NCBI RefSeq assembly: GCF_021869535.1
Contig: NW_026262593.1
Location: 52,626,318 to 52,690,317, forward strand
Length of the DNA: 64,000 bases
Direction of reading: 5' to 3'
From: Mytilus californianus
Taxonomy: Eukaryota > Mollusca > Bivalvia > Mytilida > Mytilidae
Positions 1 through 11,621 of this stretch are shown in pieces. The notes under the pieces were generated by a model. The model ran no database searches, was not told the origin of the DNA, and saw only the letters and a program-made list of their open reading frames with translations. The number at the start of each line of letters is the position of its first letter. The stretch's first letter is position 1. Made by a program: the position numbers and the translations under genes.

Positions 1-1104
1 GTAAACACGACATAGGTTATATGACTAATTACAGCAGTGAGTTCAAATATATGCTTTAAATAAAAATAATAATGTGCGATATGAACTAGCACAATTCTAA
101 AGCTTTAACGGTGACGACAGTTATGATGTTACAAGAACGATTGCGTCAATAAGAATTCCAAATAAACAGCACTGAACGATCTAAATTTGTAAATATTTCA
201 AATTTGACAACGTTAATATATATATATATATATCTGTCCTTTTGTCTTGTGTTGTTGCCGTATAATTGACGCACCTCGCGCATTCCCTTTTATATGAGAA
301 AATATTTGATAGCCTAGAACATAGATCTAAACACCGACAATGTTGTTGTCAAATAATAAAGGTAGAAACTAACAAGACAAAAAGTGAAGAACTAAAAATG
401 TTAGTCGTAAATCATAAGTCCGACATGCAAAAAGTAAGCATACACCAAGACCAACAATAATCAGAAGTAAAAGAAATGCAGAAAACATCATGGACAAAAT
501 TTAAAATGACGAAAATTAATCGCGCATAAAACTTTCACATATACCCTACTGCTCCTTCATTCATACAGAGTCCTTCAGATTAAGCAACATACAGACGACG
601 CACACAAGAAGGAGATCCAAATAGGTCAGCAGTAAACTGTGATCTTTCCCCACTAATGGTACTTTTTTACGTTTCTTTGATTTAATGTATACCTGTCATT
701 TGTATGTATTGCCCAGTTCTAAGTAGTTTGTTGTTGACTTCTTCGTCTTTTCGCCGAATGTCGTTTTTTGCCATGGTGTTTTCAGTTTCCTTATCCTTAT
801 GAACTTTGAATGTTCCCTTGGTATCATCTGTCCCTTTTTAAGAGAAATAGTTCATTAGATAAAATTTCAAATACGCTGTAAAAAGCAAGTAAAATAATAG
901 ACAAAAATCTTACCAAAACGCCAAAGGAAATAGACATAGACAAAATGTCTACAAAACATATCACACATCGAAGGTTAAAAATGAGCAAAATGAACACCTC
1001 CAAAATGTATGCTATGATTTCTCTGCGAATACGCATGTTTCAAGAATAAAGATAAAAGTACTCAAATATTAATCATTTGAGAGCAAAAGGCCTAAACAGA
1101 AAAA
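1..1104. other. Anonymous AT-rich DNA
   Basis: No gene is supported. The stretch contains a short TA dinucleotide run at about 214-232 and a decayed reverse-oriented fragment of the dispersed family described at 13085 (about 755-840, recognisable by its CCATGG and 'ggtatcatctgtcccttt' core). The 60-70 codon open frames here have no splice context or recognisable protein content. Confidence 0.5.
214..232. repeat. TA dinucleotide microsatellite
   Basis: About nine consecutive TA units are seen directly. Confidence 0.9.
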
Positions 1105-1300
1105 CAAGATGTGGTAAAATTGCCAATGAGATAACTATCCACCAAAATTTTTAAAGACGTGGATCGGGAAACTATGGGTCACTATGGCCTTCAACAATGA
1201 GCAAAACCAAAATCGTATAGTCCGCTATCTCTTCGGCTTGAAAACAATGAGAAATAATTCAAGCGAGAAAAGTAACGGCCTGATTTTTGACAAATTATTA
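1105..1300 (+). repeat. Dispersed repeat family A, degraded copy
   Basis: The segment starts with the family A head (AAGATGTGGTA, then GCCAATGAGA) and keeps the internal 'ggccttcaacaatgagcaaa' block before fading out. Family A occurs at least ten times in this window in both orientations (see 4341, 24482, 30722, 34027). The copy is diverged and has no coding capacity. Confidence 0.65.
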
Positions 1301-4300
1301 AAATTATGAAAAACAAATGTAACAGACAGTATCCAAGGACCAAGGATTTACCGGCACAACTGCAATAATTCTACAAACTCGAAATACACAAAAAAAACAA
1401 ATACAAAAAAAATGTTTCATATATGTAAAATCAATGACGTTTGGCTACGGGGATTTAATTCATCTTGTTTTGGAAGATCAAGTTATTAAGGCTTCACTAG
1501 TGATTTCCGTTTTGTTTATGTTCCAAGCGTTAATTCCTATGACAAGTCATAATAAATTTGGATATAGAAATATATCTTGTCATAACAAGATTCAATTTTG
1601 TAAATCACCGGTGTAAATTCTCTAATTTAACGACAACGGAACGAGTATGAAATTTAAAATACGGAAAGAATTTTTTCTGTGTTTAGAAAAGACAATACAA
1701 TGACAGGTTTTACCAGGCATTAAAAAATGAGAAGAGCAAACATATTGGATTGATATTAGTTAGATGATAAAGTGCTGTACGACATCTTGTTAAATACTTC
1801 ACGTACTAAGCGAATTGCATTTGAACATTTCTCGATTCAAATTTTACATTTAGGCGCTTTAATTTTGTAAGCTTACAAAGTCAATATAAAATACAGATAG
1901 AAATCAAACAACTGCAAAATGAAAAAAAGATAATTATAAATATATTTCAAGACAGATAGATACTCGTAAAATATTTTAAAAAGAAATCAGACAGAATAAA
2001 TAAATGATAGTATGATGAAAGTTACAAATCCCTATGCAGGGATGTCCTTAGCCAGATTTCGCATAAATTTTGATTTACAATTATCATCAACTTCGTTAAT
2101 AATTTAGCCTTCCAACTGTTTTGACTTCCGAGCGCAGCTGATGCTCCTTAGTATGAAGTAGAAAGTTGCGTCTGGAGTACTTAATTATAAGCCCTGTCTT
2201 TATGTGTAAAACAGATCGTTCAAGACCCTTTAGCATGTTCAGTAGCTAGTTAGTATATTTAAGGAATTTTTACCGGACATACAAAAGCGCTAATGTAATA
2301 CACCGACATTTTACGAGTGTTTCCTGTAGAATTTTTATTTCAAAACAGAGACGGTGGTTATAGCAATTTTATATCACAGATTTATTCTGTATTGCGTGTC
2401 CCTGTCATATCCAATCCATTTCGAGTCTCTGGAAACTATAGTCAGTGGCAGGTATAACAAATTAATCGGATGTTTACAGAGTGATGCCGTGTCATTAATA
2501 TACATGATAATCACAAAGTGCTTCCAATTTACTTTGTCACAGCATTCCCCATTTAAGTTCATATGTTATCGTTAATATATATGTAATTTGCTATTATTTG
2601 ATTTATAACGGGGAAGATGCCGCGGTTGATTTATTGCTCTGATCAGGATATGGAAATTGGAATTTTTTTTCCAATTCGACTCATAGAACATAAAACACTA
2701 ACATTGACAGTGATTTTCAGTCTGGTACAACATGTTTGATATCAAACGTGAAACAAATGAAGCCGTTGATTGTCTCATTGCACATAAATTCTAACCTATT
2801 CGTATTAAATAGCAATATGTTTTAATGATAGAGAATAAGAGCAATAATTCATGATATATCACAAGAGGTTTGATTGTCTGATCAGATTTTGAAGTCATGA
2901 TTAAAATTTATAGCTCAATAGTCATTTACATGCTCGTTGTATTAAACCCATTTTCTTCATGCATATTTTCTGTAACTATTTACAAAGTTAATTAAAACTC
3001 TACATTCTAAAAATAGTATGTTGGGTACAAGTAGTATTAAAATACTATCTGATTAAAAATCAGTGAGCAACATTGTGATTTTTACGACTCGTTTTTTTTC
3101 CTATAAGGTTACGCGTACATGTTGTCGTTGCGTAACACTAAATTGAGTGACTCAATAAGATCTATCAATGACGGGCAATCTATCATCAACGAGCAGGGAA
3201 CTTGTACAGAGCTTGACATATTGTAAATACACTTGTCTGTTGTTGAAGAAAGTAGGATAACCTCTAGATGTCTTTTTGTGTTTTATGTCGTTGGATTGAT
3301 GTCTCCTGGCCTCTAATGCTTATTTGAATACTGGAATCAAACAAAAAGATAGGGTCAAGTTCCCCTGAAGATTGGGTTTAAAAAAAAAGTATTTCAATCT
3401 TGACTAAAAAGCACAATGTTACTGTTTCATGTGTGCAAATAGGTTCTAACATCAATGTGTCTTATTTCTAAACAAATGTCTTTATTAAAAATGTAAATGC
3501 CCTGAAATAACAATTGCAAATGTATAGAATGCACGTAAATATCTCGAAAAGTATTGAATAGTTTCACTTGAAATTGCCTTTTCTTCTTTATCGTAACTGT
3601 TAAATCAAAATATATAAAAACTACAATTTAGATAGATTTTTTACTTTTCTGACATCTTTTAATACAGCTTGAGTGTCTTGACTTTTTGTTGGTATAAATA
3701 TATGTACAAACAATGTCCTCAATAAAACAATCTTCAATTTTTATAAAAATTATCGATACTACATGTACAAAACCTCCACAAATATATACAAACCATGTCC
3801 TGAACAGTATTCAAAATATTGATCAAGAGGGATATTCTAACACCCAAAATAATTAGAAACGGATGTAAAATGAAAAATAAATGACTTCAACAGCACTATG
3901 GCTAATATTTTGATTTCACGGAAATGTGTAAAATAGATGCCAACTATATAGACTCTTTTATATTTAATTTTTAGAAGATTTGACTTCTACATTACGTTAC
4001 AGGAACAAACGTGTACACCTTGGATAAGGTGCGTTCCTTTGAGGATCAAATTCTCAGAGTTAATGGTAATGATTTCTCTAAATCTTCTCACAGAACTCTA
4101 TTGCAAAATCTAATTGAAAAGACGTTGTTCGACTCAATGACATATTGAATAAAAGTGTCTGACTTTCTGATATAGATTTGACTTTATCGTGTGTATATTA
4201 TAAAATAAGTAATAAGATAGCTAACATTATCGTGTTAGTATATAAAAATATTCTCATTTAGTTATGGTTAGGTAACATTCTTGGTGACCGCATATCATTC

Positions 4301-4340
4301 CTAATTCTGGCTCTTTATTTCCAATTGTTTCTTTGAATAT
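1301..4340. other. No recognisable gene or repeat
   Basis: AT-rich sequence without a convincing coding region. The open frames at 1434-1616 and 2354-2575 are short, lie in opposite or overlapping frames and are not bounded by good splice sites. Around 3685-3810 two phrases ('tatgtacaaacaatgtcctc' and 'tatacaaaccatgtcctg') hint at a decayed duplication. Confidence 0.4.
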
Positions 4341-4610
4341 AAATAAGAAGATGTGGTATGAGTGCCAATGAGACAACTGTCCATCCAAGTCACAATGTGT
4401 AAAAAGTAAACAATTATAGGTCAAAGTACGGCCTTCAACACGGAGCCTTGGCTCACACCGAACAACAAGCTATAAAGGGCCCCAAAAAGACAAGTGTAAA
4501 ACAATTCAAACAGGAAAACCAACGGTCTAATCTATATAAAAAACGAGAAACGAGAAACACTTATGAACCACACCAATAAACGACATCCACTGAACAACAG
4601 GCTCCTTGAA
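4341..4610 (+). repeat. Dispersed repeat family A, well-preserved copy
   Basis: It begins ATAAGAAGATGTGGTATGAG, continues through the blocks 'gccaatgagacaact', 'ggccttcaacacggagcc', 'ctataaagggccccaaaa' and 'aacgagaaacgagaaacac', and ends near 'ccactgaacaacaggctcc'. The same blocks in the same order recur at 24482 (+) and, reversed, at 10575 and 30722. It has no protein. The head can occur as a terminal inverted repeat (see 34027), so I read family A as a non-autonomous mobile element common in mussels. Confidence 0.8.
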
Positions 4611-4756
4611 ACCCATAATGGATTTTTTTCTGATTCTATTAATCTGATTCTAAAAATACTATATATTAAGTTTTATTTATCTTTCCCAGTTGACATGGAT
4701 GAAAAATCCATGCGAAAGAGGTGCGTGTGTTTGGCTGTGAGTAATGCAAGATAAAC

Positions 4757-4875
4757 GAGGAGCCAGATCCGGACTGTTTCTTGAAGAAAGTTGCCACACT
4801 CTCTGTACGTTAAAGAACCCACTATAACAACTCTTTGAAGGTCGATAGGTTGTCCGTTGCCGAAATGTCATATCC
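4757..4875 (+). repeat. Dispersed repeat with ACGTTAAAGAACCC core
   Basis: The core 'ctgtacgttaaagaaccc' followed by 'aacaactctttgaaggtcg' is repeated with changes at 20513-20610 and 60890-61055, always in the + orientation. It is an old dispersed family. Small open frames on the minus strand here are by-products of the repeat. Confidence 0.65.
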
Positions 4876-5655
4876 AACATACCATATTTTTCAATAAATG
4901 TATTTAAATCAGTATGTATATGAATGACGATCGGAAATAACTTTTTTTAGGACTCGGACTGTTCGAATATCACTCTAAGCTGCTTTGGCCACGTTTAGGG
5001 TCCAGTCTTCATATATCATCATCTTGGAAAATAAGGGCCAGTTTGTACCAGTCGAACCTACTGTAAGGTTGATAAAATGATTGTTTTGTAGAATTATCAA
5101 ACTGAACAAAAACCATTGCCAGTAAAATCAATCGTGTCTTAATTAATGTTTACAGAAACTAATGAGACCTATTTGAGTTGATACATATAGTTCCCTTGCA
5201 CATTTTCCCGTTGATAGTTTCTTTTGATGTTACTTTGATGATAGAAAATATCTAATTGATGTTCTTCTAGTAAAAATTATTTGTTAAACCACCCCAACCT
5301 CATACAAAGTTTGTGGCACTTTCCAAGTACTATTATAATTAACGTTCATTAAAATCATTTCAAAATTGATAGCTTCATAGATCAAAATTATTCATATAAA
5401 ACTCAAAAACTAATTAAAAGCTATTACGTTTACATAAATTTTTTTTTTCGGCAATTTTCTACTTTCAATAAGCTCTAATTGAAATCCCTATACGTCTGAA
5501 CCTCTTTGAAGAAAATATCAGAAGATATTATAGTTGTTTCCGATCTGACGTTGTTTCCGGTCTGACGTGCGATATAATTGTCAGCTTTGTCTTTGAAGAA
5601 GGTCGATTAAGCCTGATGCTTATGTGGGTAGAATAACTAGACAAGTCTCCATCAT
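4876..5655. other. No recognisable gene
   Basis: AT-rich unique-looking sequence. The only notable detail is a short local duplication of 'ccgatctgacgttgtttccg' near 5540-5565. Confidence 0.4.
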
Positions 5656-5871
5656 TACTGTAAATTCAGAAATTATTGCGTGCATTTATTATTGCGATTT
5701 TGATATTTTACTTTTAGACTAAAATGCGATTTTAATTTTTGCGATATTGAGAAAAATTCTGTTTAATTCATATAAAAAATTTCAAAATGCGAATTTAAAT
5801 TATTGCGATTATAACCCTGTCGCATTTTTCGCAATAATAAAAACATCGCAATAATTTCTGAATTTACAGTA
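5656..5871. mobile_element. Tc1/mariner-type MITE with TA ends
   Basis: The element has near-perfect terminal inverted repeats: TACTGTAAATTCAGAAATTA at the left end and its exact reverse complement at the right end. The arms extend imperfectly inward through 'attgcg' motifs. If the outer TA is the target duplication, the element itself starts CTGTAAATTC, consistent with Tc1/mariner-type insertion. It is 216 bp long and carries no coding sequence, so it must depend on a transposase elsewhere. The family assignment is inferred from the TA ends and size. Confidence 0.8.
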
Positions 5872-6745
5872 GTTAATTTCAGATTTGCGAACGTCAGTTA
5901 CATCATCATTACATTCTAAAAAGATTTGCATTGATTTTTTCGTAAGCAAATATCATTTTTTCATAATACCGACTTTTGACTCCGAGTATATAATTTTTTG
6001 ATAAGTTACCTATTCTGTGGAAGGACTTGCTGGTAAGAGCAACTTCAAAGAATTTTTACAATCAGTGTAATTATTGAACAAATAAGTGTCATGTGTATTC
6101 TATAGACGACATAATCATCGAAAAACAGTTAATTCCTTAAATTGCACAGATTGTAAGCTTGATTTTTCTTCTTAAGTTGCTCTTACTTGACCGAGCATAA
6201 GAATGTCCAAAAACAGAATAACTTGTCTGAAAATGATGTATTTCGGTGTCTAAAGTCTGTAATATGAAAATAGTCTATTGTATATTGAGAATTTATTAAT
6301 TATCATCTGGTGTTGGTTTAAATGTGTGTTTACCTTCGTTCCCTTGTCTTGTCTAAGAACGCCTTTAGTTCTCTTCATGATGTACTTTAGTTTATATAAA
6401 TATTTGTGATTTTATTATTTGAAAAAAAATGTATTGCTGTTCAGAATTTAAAGATTGGCTAGTTTTTTTTTTTATCCTCATTTTTAAGTCTAAATCATAG
6501 GTTTTTTCTCTAATAAATAAAAAATTTTTAAAAAATCGCCCACCCCCTCTTTCTAGGAGACAGACTTTTTAATTTTTTTTAACATATTTGCAATTGTAGC
6601 TCCTACAACTTTCAAGTTATATAAACTCTTAAATAGAACCGAAACATTAATTATTTAAATTTTAATTACTGTAACAGTATATTGTCAAATTCGATTTTGA
6701 CTTCTCAATTTATAAATTGATGATGTATGAGAGGGGTAACTTTTG
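5872..6745. other. Unassigned DNA with a 13-bp inverted repeat
   Basis: The sequence GTAAGAGCAACTT near 6033 is inversely repeated near 6174-6186, about 150 bases away. This could be a small decayed foldback element or chance. Long T-runs occur near 6465. No gene is supported. Confidence 0.35.
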
Positions 6746-6840
6746 ATATTAGCGCAAAAGAAATGTTTTAATTTGGCGCAAACGAAATATTGTTTGTGGT
6801 GCGAGTGAAATGTAAATTGGTGCAAAAGCAAAGCACTGTT
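6746..6840. repeat. Short imperfect tandem repeat (GCGCAAA-type)
   Basis: Four related phrases follow one another: 'gcgcaaaagaaatg', 'ggcgcaaacgaaatat', 'ggtgcgagtgaaatg' and 'ggtgcaaaagcaaagc', spaced 20-30 bases apart. The 84-codon minus-strand open frame across this stretch (6768-7022) is probably a consequence of the repeat and not a gene. Confidence 0.55.
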
Positions 6841-7161
6841 TCTAGGAGAAGATAACCGTTTGATAAACTATTATAATTCGCACAAAACCTAGATAATTTG
6901 TGAATACCATTTAAATTGAGTTGATTGCACTTATTTGACGCCGCCGCCATAGTCATCAACATACAAATGAAATAATGGAACTCGTACAATGTACATGCAT
7001 AAAATTTTACTTGCACATTCAAGCAAATTTCATTTATATTTTTATAGAATAATGTATTTAACTAATATTAGAAAATGAGTTATATGGTGCGAGTGTTAGG
7101 TACATTTTTTGTTTGTAACAGCCTTAAAATCAGTAAAATAACACAAGTTACGAGATACGCA

Positions 7162-7375
7162 TAGAGGAGGGTCTGGGTGGCGGGGGTTTCCTTCATTTCT
7201 GTATTCTTTAAATTTCTATGTAATTTTTCTTTTGTCATTCTTTTCTTTTGTCCGGTATTCTCTATTCTTTGTATTAAAGCATCCCCTTATTTTTTTATTC
7301 TCTTTTTTATGGCGATTGTTTTTCAACTTGGCCCATTATTCTCTATTCTGTAAACCCCATTCAGACCCTCATAGA
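7162..7375 (+). mobile_element. GAGGGTCTG inverted-repeat element with 30-bp repeats
   Basis: The left end GAGGGTCTGGGTGG is matched by CCATTCAGACCCTC at the right end. Between them are decayed copies of the ATTCTCTATTCTTT / TTGCCCATT 30-bp unit that is massively expanded at 18421. Related elements lie at 26589-26774, 42110-42366 (reversed) and, in part, 25491-25590. The element is non-coding. Confidence 0.7.
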
Positions 7376-7790
7376 GAAACAATGTTACATTATATAGGAA
7401 AGACAAAAGAAAAACATTATTTAACCTTCACTAATTTTTATTATAAATAAAATGTCGATTGATGAAGAATGAATCAACCCTCATAGTTAATTAAACGGTG
7501 GTTAATTATTTGCCGTCAACAGTTTTATGGCAACTGGCTTTTTTATTTCCAGTCAACAGTTTTATGGTAACTGTTTATTTTTGTCCTTGACTGCTGTCTT
7601 ATTGACGATTACCTCAAGTCTCCTGCTGGTAATGTTAATTTTTGTTAGAATTTATTTGTTTTATAGATTGTGATTATATTGTTTGTTTGGTTTTTTTTTT
7701 TGTTTTTTTTTACTTATTGTATTGGTTTTTGTATTTTGGGGATTTCAACGTGTTTTTATTTACATTGTAAGATATGATGTTCGTTTCAAT
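7376..7790. other. No recognisable gene; T-rich
   Basis: The phrase 'agtcaacagttttatggtaactg' occurs twice in tandem near 7515 and 7550. A T-rich tract lies at 7690-7710. No coding sequence is supported. Confidence 0.4.
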
Positions 7791-7794
7791 CCTA

Positions 7795-8015
7795 TTTCCA
7801 AAAAATGAAAAAAAGTTGAGAAATACAAAAGTCAAAGATAACCGACACCACTATTGCAAACAAAAAAAAAACAAAAAAAAACACAGAACGACGAAAAGCC
7901 ATAACACTGTCTACAAAACACTGCTAGAAAACTGAAAACTGAGCAACATGAACCCCACTAAAAACTCAGGGGTTATCTCAAGTGCTCTGGAAGGGTAAGC
8001 AGATCATCCTCAACA
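7795..8015 (+). repeat. Dispersed repeat family B, diverged copy
   Basis: The tail 'gagcaacatgaaccccactaaaaactcagggg' and 'tgctctggaagggtaagcagatc' matches the copies at 13085 and 43085. The 5' half is diverged. The stretch is non-coding. Confidence 0.65.
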
Positions 8016-8149
8016 TGTGACGCCCAGTTTTAATCTACTTTGAAATATACAAGCCTGTATATCTTTGTAAAAAATCATGATTACAATAACTTATTAAACT
8101 GTTTATGATAACTTGTAATATCATTTTATTTTAACATTAACTAGTCGAA

Positions 8150-8445
8150 ATGAAACTAGACTACCCCCGTTTGCACAAAAACCCTTAAATGGTAAATGCG
8201 TAAAGCAAAATTCAAATTGAATGTGACGTCAATTTTTTCGTCCAACTTGAAACCAAAAAATTGCAAATTTTAAGGTAATTACATGTTAACGGAATATTTT
8301 TTATAGATAACTGTCGAAATCATCGAAATCGAACAAATGATTTGTTTGGTGGTCCTTTAATTATTACCCAGAAACGAAATCTGTGACGGACAGACATGTA
8401 TATCTCTATATACGCTCCTCTGAGAGTCGAGTGTATAGAAAATGG
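8150..8445 (+). repeat. Probable dispersed repeat ending in a GACGGACAGACATG block
   Basis: The end 'gtgacggacagacatgtatatctctatatacgctcctctgagagtcgag' resembles the block at 11560-11620 ('acggacggacggacatgtacatcactatattcacctctcttcgagac'). Both finish with a short hairpin around CTCNTCT. No coding sequence is seen. Confidence 0.5.
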
Positions 8446-8464
8446 TAGCCTTCACTAAATGCTT

Positions 8465-8530
8465 TTTTGCCGTTCCCGCGTAAGAAGTTTGCCTTCCCGC
8501 GTAAGAAGTTTGCCGTTCCCGCGTAAGAAG
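8465..8530 (+). repeat. Three-copy ~21-bp tandem repeat
   Basis: The unit TTGCCGTTCCCGCGTAAGAAG is present three times head to tail; the middle copy lacks the GT. It is GC-richer than its surroundings. Confidence 0.85.
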
Positions 8531-9290
8531 AATCACCTTTGGATGCTGTTCTTAATGAATTAACCTACCCAAATTAAATATGTCAAGGACACATCTTAAG
8601 TTGTCTACGCTTTCGATGATTTTTAACTTGATACAGTTATACATGTTTGTTATTTAATTAGTCATTAAAACATCTGCATGCATGTCATTTTTGTTTTGTT
8701 TTATGGCGGTTGTTTCCGCATATTCTTCTTTTAGCGACATAAACAGTTCATTGACAGTCACATATAAAGTTAATCCGTAGAAGCGATTCACAAATAATGC
8801 AACGCACAGCAAAACTCATTTCCATTCAGTCCGAGATTCTCAAACAATCTCGGCAAAGATATAAAATACAAATGGAGATACGAAACTTAAGATTTTATTA
8901 TCTATTCTATTTGAATGTATAGTTATATCTTTAATAGTTACAGCCAATTATGTTGAGCTGACAGGATAAAATGGCGACAGATTAATAAAGCTGATTATAA
9001 ATGGAGATTCAGAGACAATTTAGATATGATCCTATCAACAGGATTGAACATATTACTTCGAATGTCCACAAAAATTAGGATCTTCTGATTAGGTCTATTG
9101 GATGAGGTTTCCCCCTGGCGATATCGCGACGATCGACCATAACAAGTCTGACATCGGATCCATAATTTACAAGTATTAATTTTGTTTATCTCTCATTCAT
9201 ATACATTGATTCTAATATTTATTACTGTTCTGGCACTGGTAATCATAAAGTGAACATAATGCAATACAAGTGTAATGAGTCAAGCCATTT
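8531..9290. other. No recognisable gene
   Basis: AT-rich unique-looking DNA. No splice-bounded open frame or repeat was recognised. Confidence 0.4.
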
Positions 9291-9410
9291 CCAACTGATT
9301 GTTATAGTTTGTTCTTATGTTATTCTGTTACACTTTTATCCCAGATTAGAAGTAGGGATGAGCGCTCAAAATACTGTCCAACCCCCGCCATTTGTATTTA
9401 TTATTTATTA
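9290..9410 (-). repeat. Fragment of the distal end of family A
   Basis: The phrase 'tctgttacacttttatcccagattagaagtaggg' corresponds to 'gtaatgttacactactatctcaggttaggg' in the reversed family A copy near 30760 and to the 43545 copy. Only this end of the element is present. Confidence 0.45.
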
Positions 9411-9564
9411 TTTTGAAAATGGAAAGTGGAAACAGTATTCCGAGGTCAGTACGCCCTTCCCTTTTGGGTTTATTTACATATTTTATGTACCGCAGTAATC
9501 ATACAAACTTATTTCATGGTTTTCATAGTTAGATGCATAGTTAAAACGGTTGAAAAAATGTATC

Positions 9565-9959
9565 TTAAGGATGTTCGCTACTCTGTTTCAAAATAACAAG
9601 CTTTTAAAAAGACTGTTATAAATTGATAGTATATAAACAAAGGAACTATAAAAGCAGAAAAAATGAATGATCCGTGAGCTTGCTTTCGAGATATAAGCCA
9701 TTGAAAATTTGGCGGGAAATGATTCTCTCTAGGTTTTTCATACATTTAACATTGGCACCTTTTTTCTGTCAAAAAATATGAAAAAATAACAAGATTTAAT
9801 AAGATTTTCAAAGATGGCATTTTAAACTATATGTAATCAAATTATGAAAAGAAAAGAAGGGTTAGTGGTCAAAATTTTTTAAACGCACTACATGGATAAA
9901 ACCAGAGGATTCCGAATATCTGGCAAAAATTCAAAAACAAGAGGAGCGAATATCCTTAA
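9565..9959 (+). mobile_element. TTAA-flanked MITE, copy 1
   Basis: The element begins TTAAGGATGTTCGCTA and ends GAGCGAATATCCTTAA, an inverted repeat with TTAA at both edges. The 395-bp body is collinear with 49300-49699 throughout (for example 'tgatagtatataaacaaaggaact' and 'gcgggaaatgattctctctag'). A third, truncated reverse copy lies at 37602-37774. TTAA at both edges is the target duplication expected of piggyBac-type transposition, but the inner terminus GGATG is not a canonical piggyBac end, so the superfamily is uncertain. Confidence 0.8.
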
Positions 9960-10215
9960 AATAAAACGAAAAATCTAATTGGGTGCCTTCTACATCAATT
10001 GATTTCTCTCTTCGAAGTATTGTATGTTCCGTTTTATATCTTCCACCTCTATTTTACGAACTTTGCTATGGTTTTAACGGACATGTTTGTGATAGCATTT
10101 AACATGCTACATATATATTATAATTTTATCCAATTTGGATTTTTGATTTCGTCTTCAAGTTTATCGTGATGAGAACATTCACAGATTGAGATATATAGGA
10201 CATTTTGCGGAACGC
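9960..10215. other. No recognisable gene
   Basis: Short AT-rich gap between dispersed repeats. Nothing was recognised. Confidence 0.4.
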
Positions 10216-10216
10216 T

Positions 10217-10440
10217 CCATTCTTATTGATTTATTGTTGTATTTTTATCGCCACTTTCAGCACTCTTGACTATTTCATTGCGGTCATTTTTTATCAGTGG
10301 TAAAAAGCGCTTTAGAGAAAAATCGACGATCTGAAGGAAAACGGGAAATCTTTTTCAATTAAAGTCGGAGTCGAACACACTTTGCCACGAGCAAAGATAG
10401 AATTCAAAATCTCAAGGACAGGCTAGTAGTGATCACTGTA
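10217..10440 (+). repeat. SINE-like dispersed repeat, diverged copy
   Basis: It follows the same plan as 12488-12680: 'cgccactttcagca', then 'tatttcattgcggtcattttttat', then 'gaaaatcgacgatctgaaggaaaacggg', then 'ggagtcgaacaca'. The last phrase resembles a decayed tRNA B box. Family membership is clear although identity is low. Confidence 0.55.
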
Positions 10441-10574
10441 ATTTGAAAGCGGTATGGGGCTTAAAGGTACAAAAAGTGATATTTGCATTTTTAAATGATA
10501 CACATGCACAGAATCAAATGTCTATATCTAACACATAGCTAAGTCAGTTACTGCTATAGATTTGGATAAAAAAG

Positions 10575-10866
10575 GTAAACCCGCTGCATTTTTATGCACC
10601 TGTCCTAAGTCAGGAGCCTATTGTTCAGTGGTTGTTGTTTGTTGCTGTGGTTCATAGGTTTTATTCGTTTTTTATATAGGTTAGACCGTTAGTTTTCCTG
10701 TTTGAATTGTTTTACACAAGTCATTTTGGGGCCCTTTATAGCTTGCTGTTCGGTATGAGTCAGGACTCTGTGTTGAAGGCCTTACTTTGACCTATAGTTG
10801 TTAACTTTTTATACATTGTGACTTTGATGGAGAGTTGTCTCATTGGCACTCATATCACATCTTCTG
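10575..10866 (-). repeat. Dispersed repeat family A, reversed copy
   Basis: Read on the minus strand it starts with the family head (AGAAGATGTGATATGAG) and runs through all internal blocks to 'ggctcctgacttaggacaggtgcataaaaatgcagcggg'. It has the same structure as the 24482 copy. It is non-coding. Confidence 0.8.
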
Positions 10867-10989
10867 ATTTATAAAGCCATTCTGTCTTTTTTTTCAAAAC
10901 TATTGTCTTATTATCAACTCTATAAAATTTCTTTATTTACGTACAACTTTTTCAATTTCTCTACAAACTGCTAGATTTTAAAGCCACTA

Positions 10990-11550
10990 TATGAAACATC
11001 TTTAAATGTAAAATATTTACTTTCAAATTGTCTTTTTTGGTTTTTGTTTTGGTATTTGGCAAACTAGTTTTCTCTGTTTTAAGCATAATGATTACGCGTA
11101 CCCGTTATTAAGTTCTAACACCAAACCACATTTGATCAACTTGCTTGAAAACTAAGACCTTAATACATAAGATTATACATAATCCCAAGGTTTCTGTTCA
11201 GTTGTGAAATGAATCCTGATTATAACTTCTGATCCCTTTTATACTCGAATGTAAACCCATTAAAGCATATAATAAGCAGTTGGTATTCTAGGCTGATTTA
11301 ATTTCTTTGATCTTTAAAACTTTTTCTAGATTTAATCTGTTCAAAGTGTTCATTTCTCTTTGATATCCCAAGACACATCATTATTCCCTTCAATTTCCAA
11401 CGCTCATTATTGTAATATGAAAATGCTGTCATATTGATGTCTTATAACCGAATTTCAATATTTAGCAGCAGGGGTACGATTAATTGCATTAATTGGTTAG
11501 ATTACGCTGATTTGTCTTTAATGGGATAATCAAAAATCAAATCATTTTGC
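10990..11550 (+). repeat. Segmental tandem duplication, copy 1
   Basis: About 560 bp starting 'tgaaacatctttaaatgtaaa' and ending 'aatgggataatcaaaaatcaaa'. It is collinear with 11622-12219, so two diverged copies lie head to tail with a ~632-base offset. Shared blocks include 'acgcgtacccgttattaag', 'aatcccaaggtttctgttca' and 'tgctgtcatattgatgtctta'. No open frame is conserved between the copies. Confidence 0.85.
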
Positions 11551-11621
11551 CTCATTCGGTGAAACGGACGGACGGACATGTACATCACTATATTCACCTC
11601 TCTTCGAGACAAGGTATATAA

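Noticed and set aside
5883-5941. Splice-bounded 59-bp interval on the + strand
   Set aside because: The acceptor is formed by the edge of the MITE ending at 5871 and the pyrimidine tract is poor. Two frames are open, so there is no discrimination.
6187-6226. 40-bp splice-bounded interval on the minus strand
   Set aside because: The donor coincides with one arm of a 13-bp inverted repeat. It is too short to judge.
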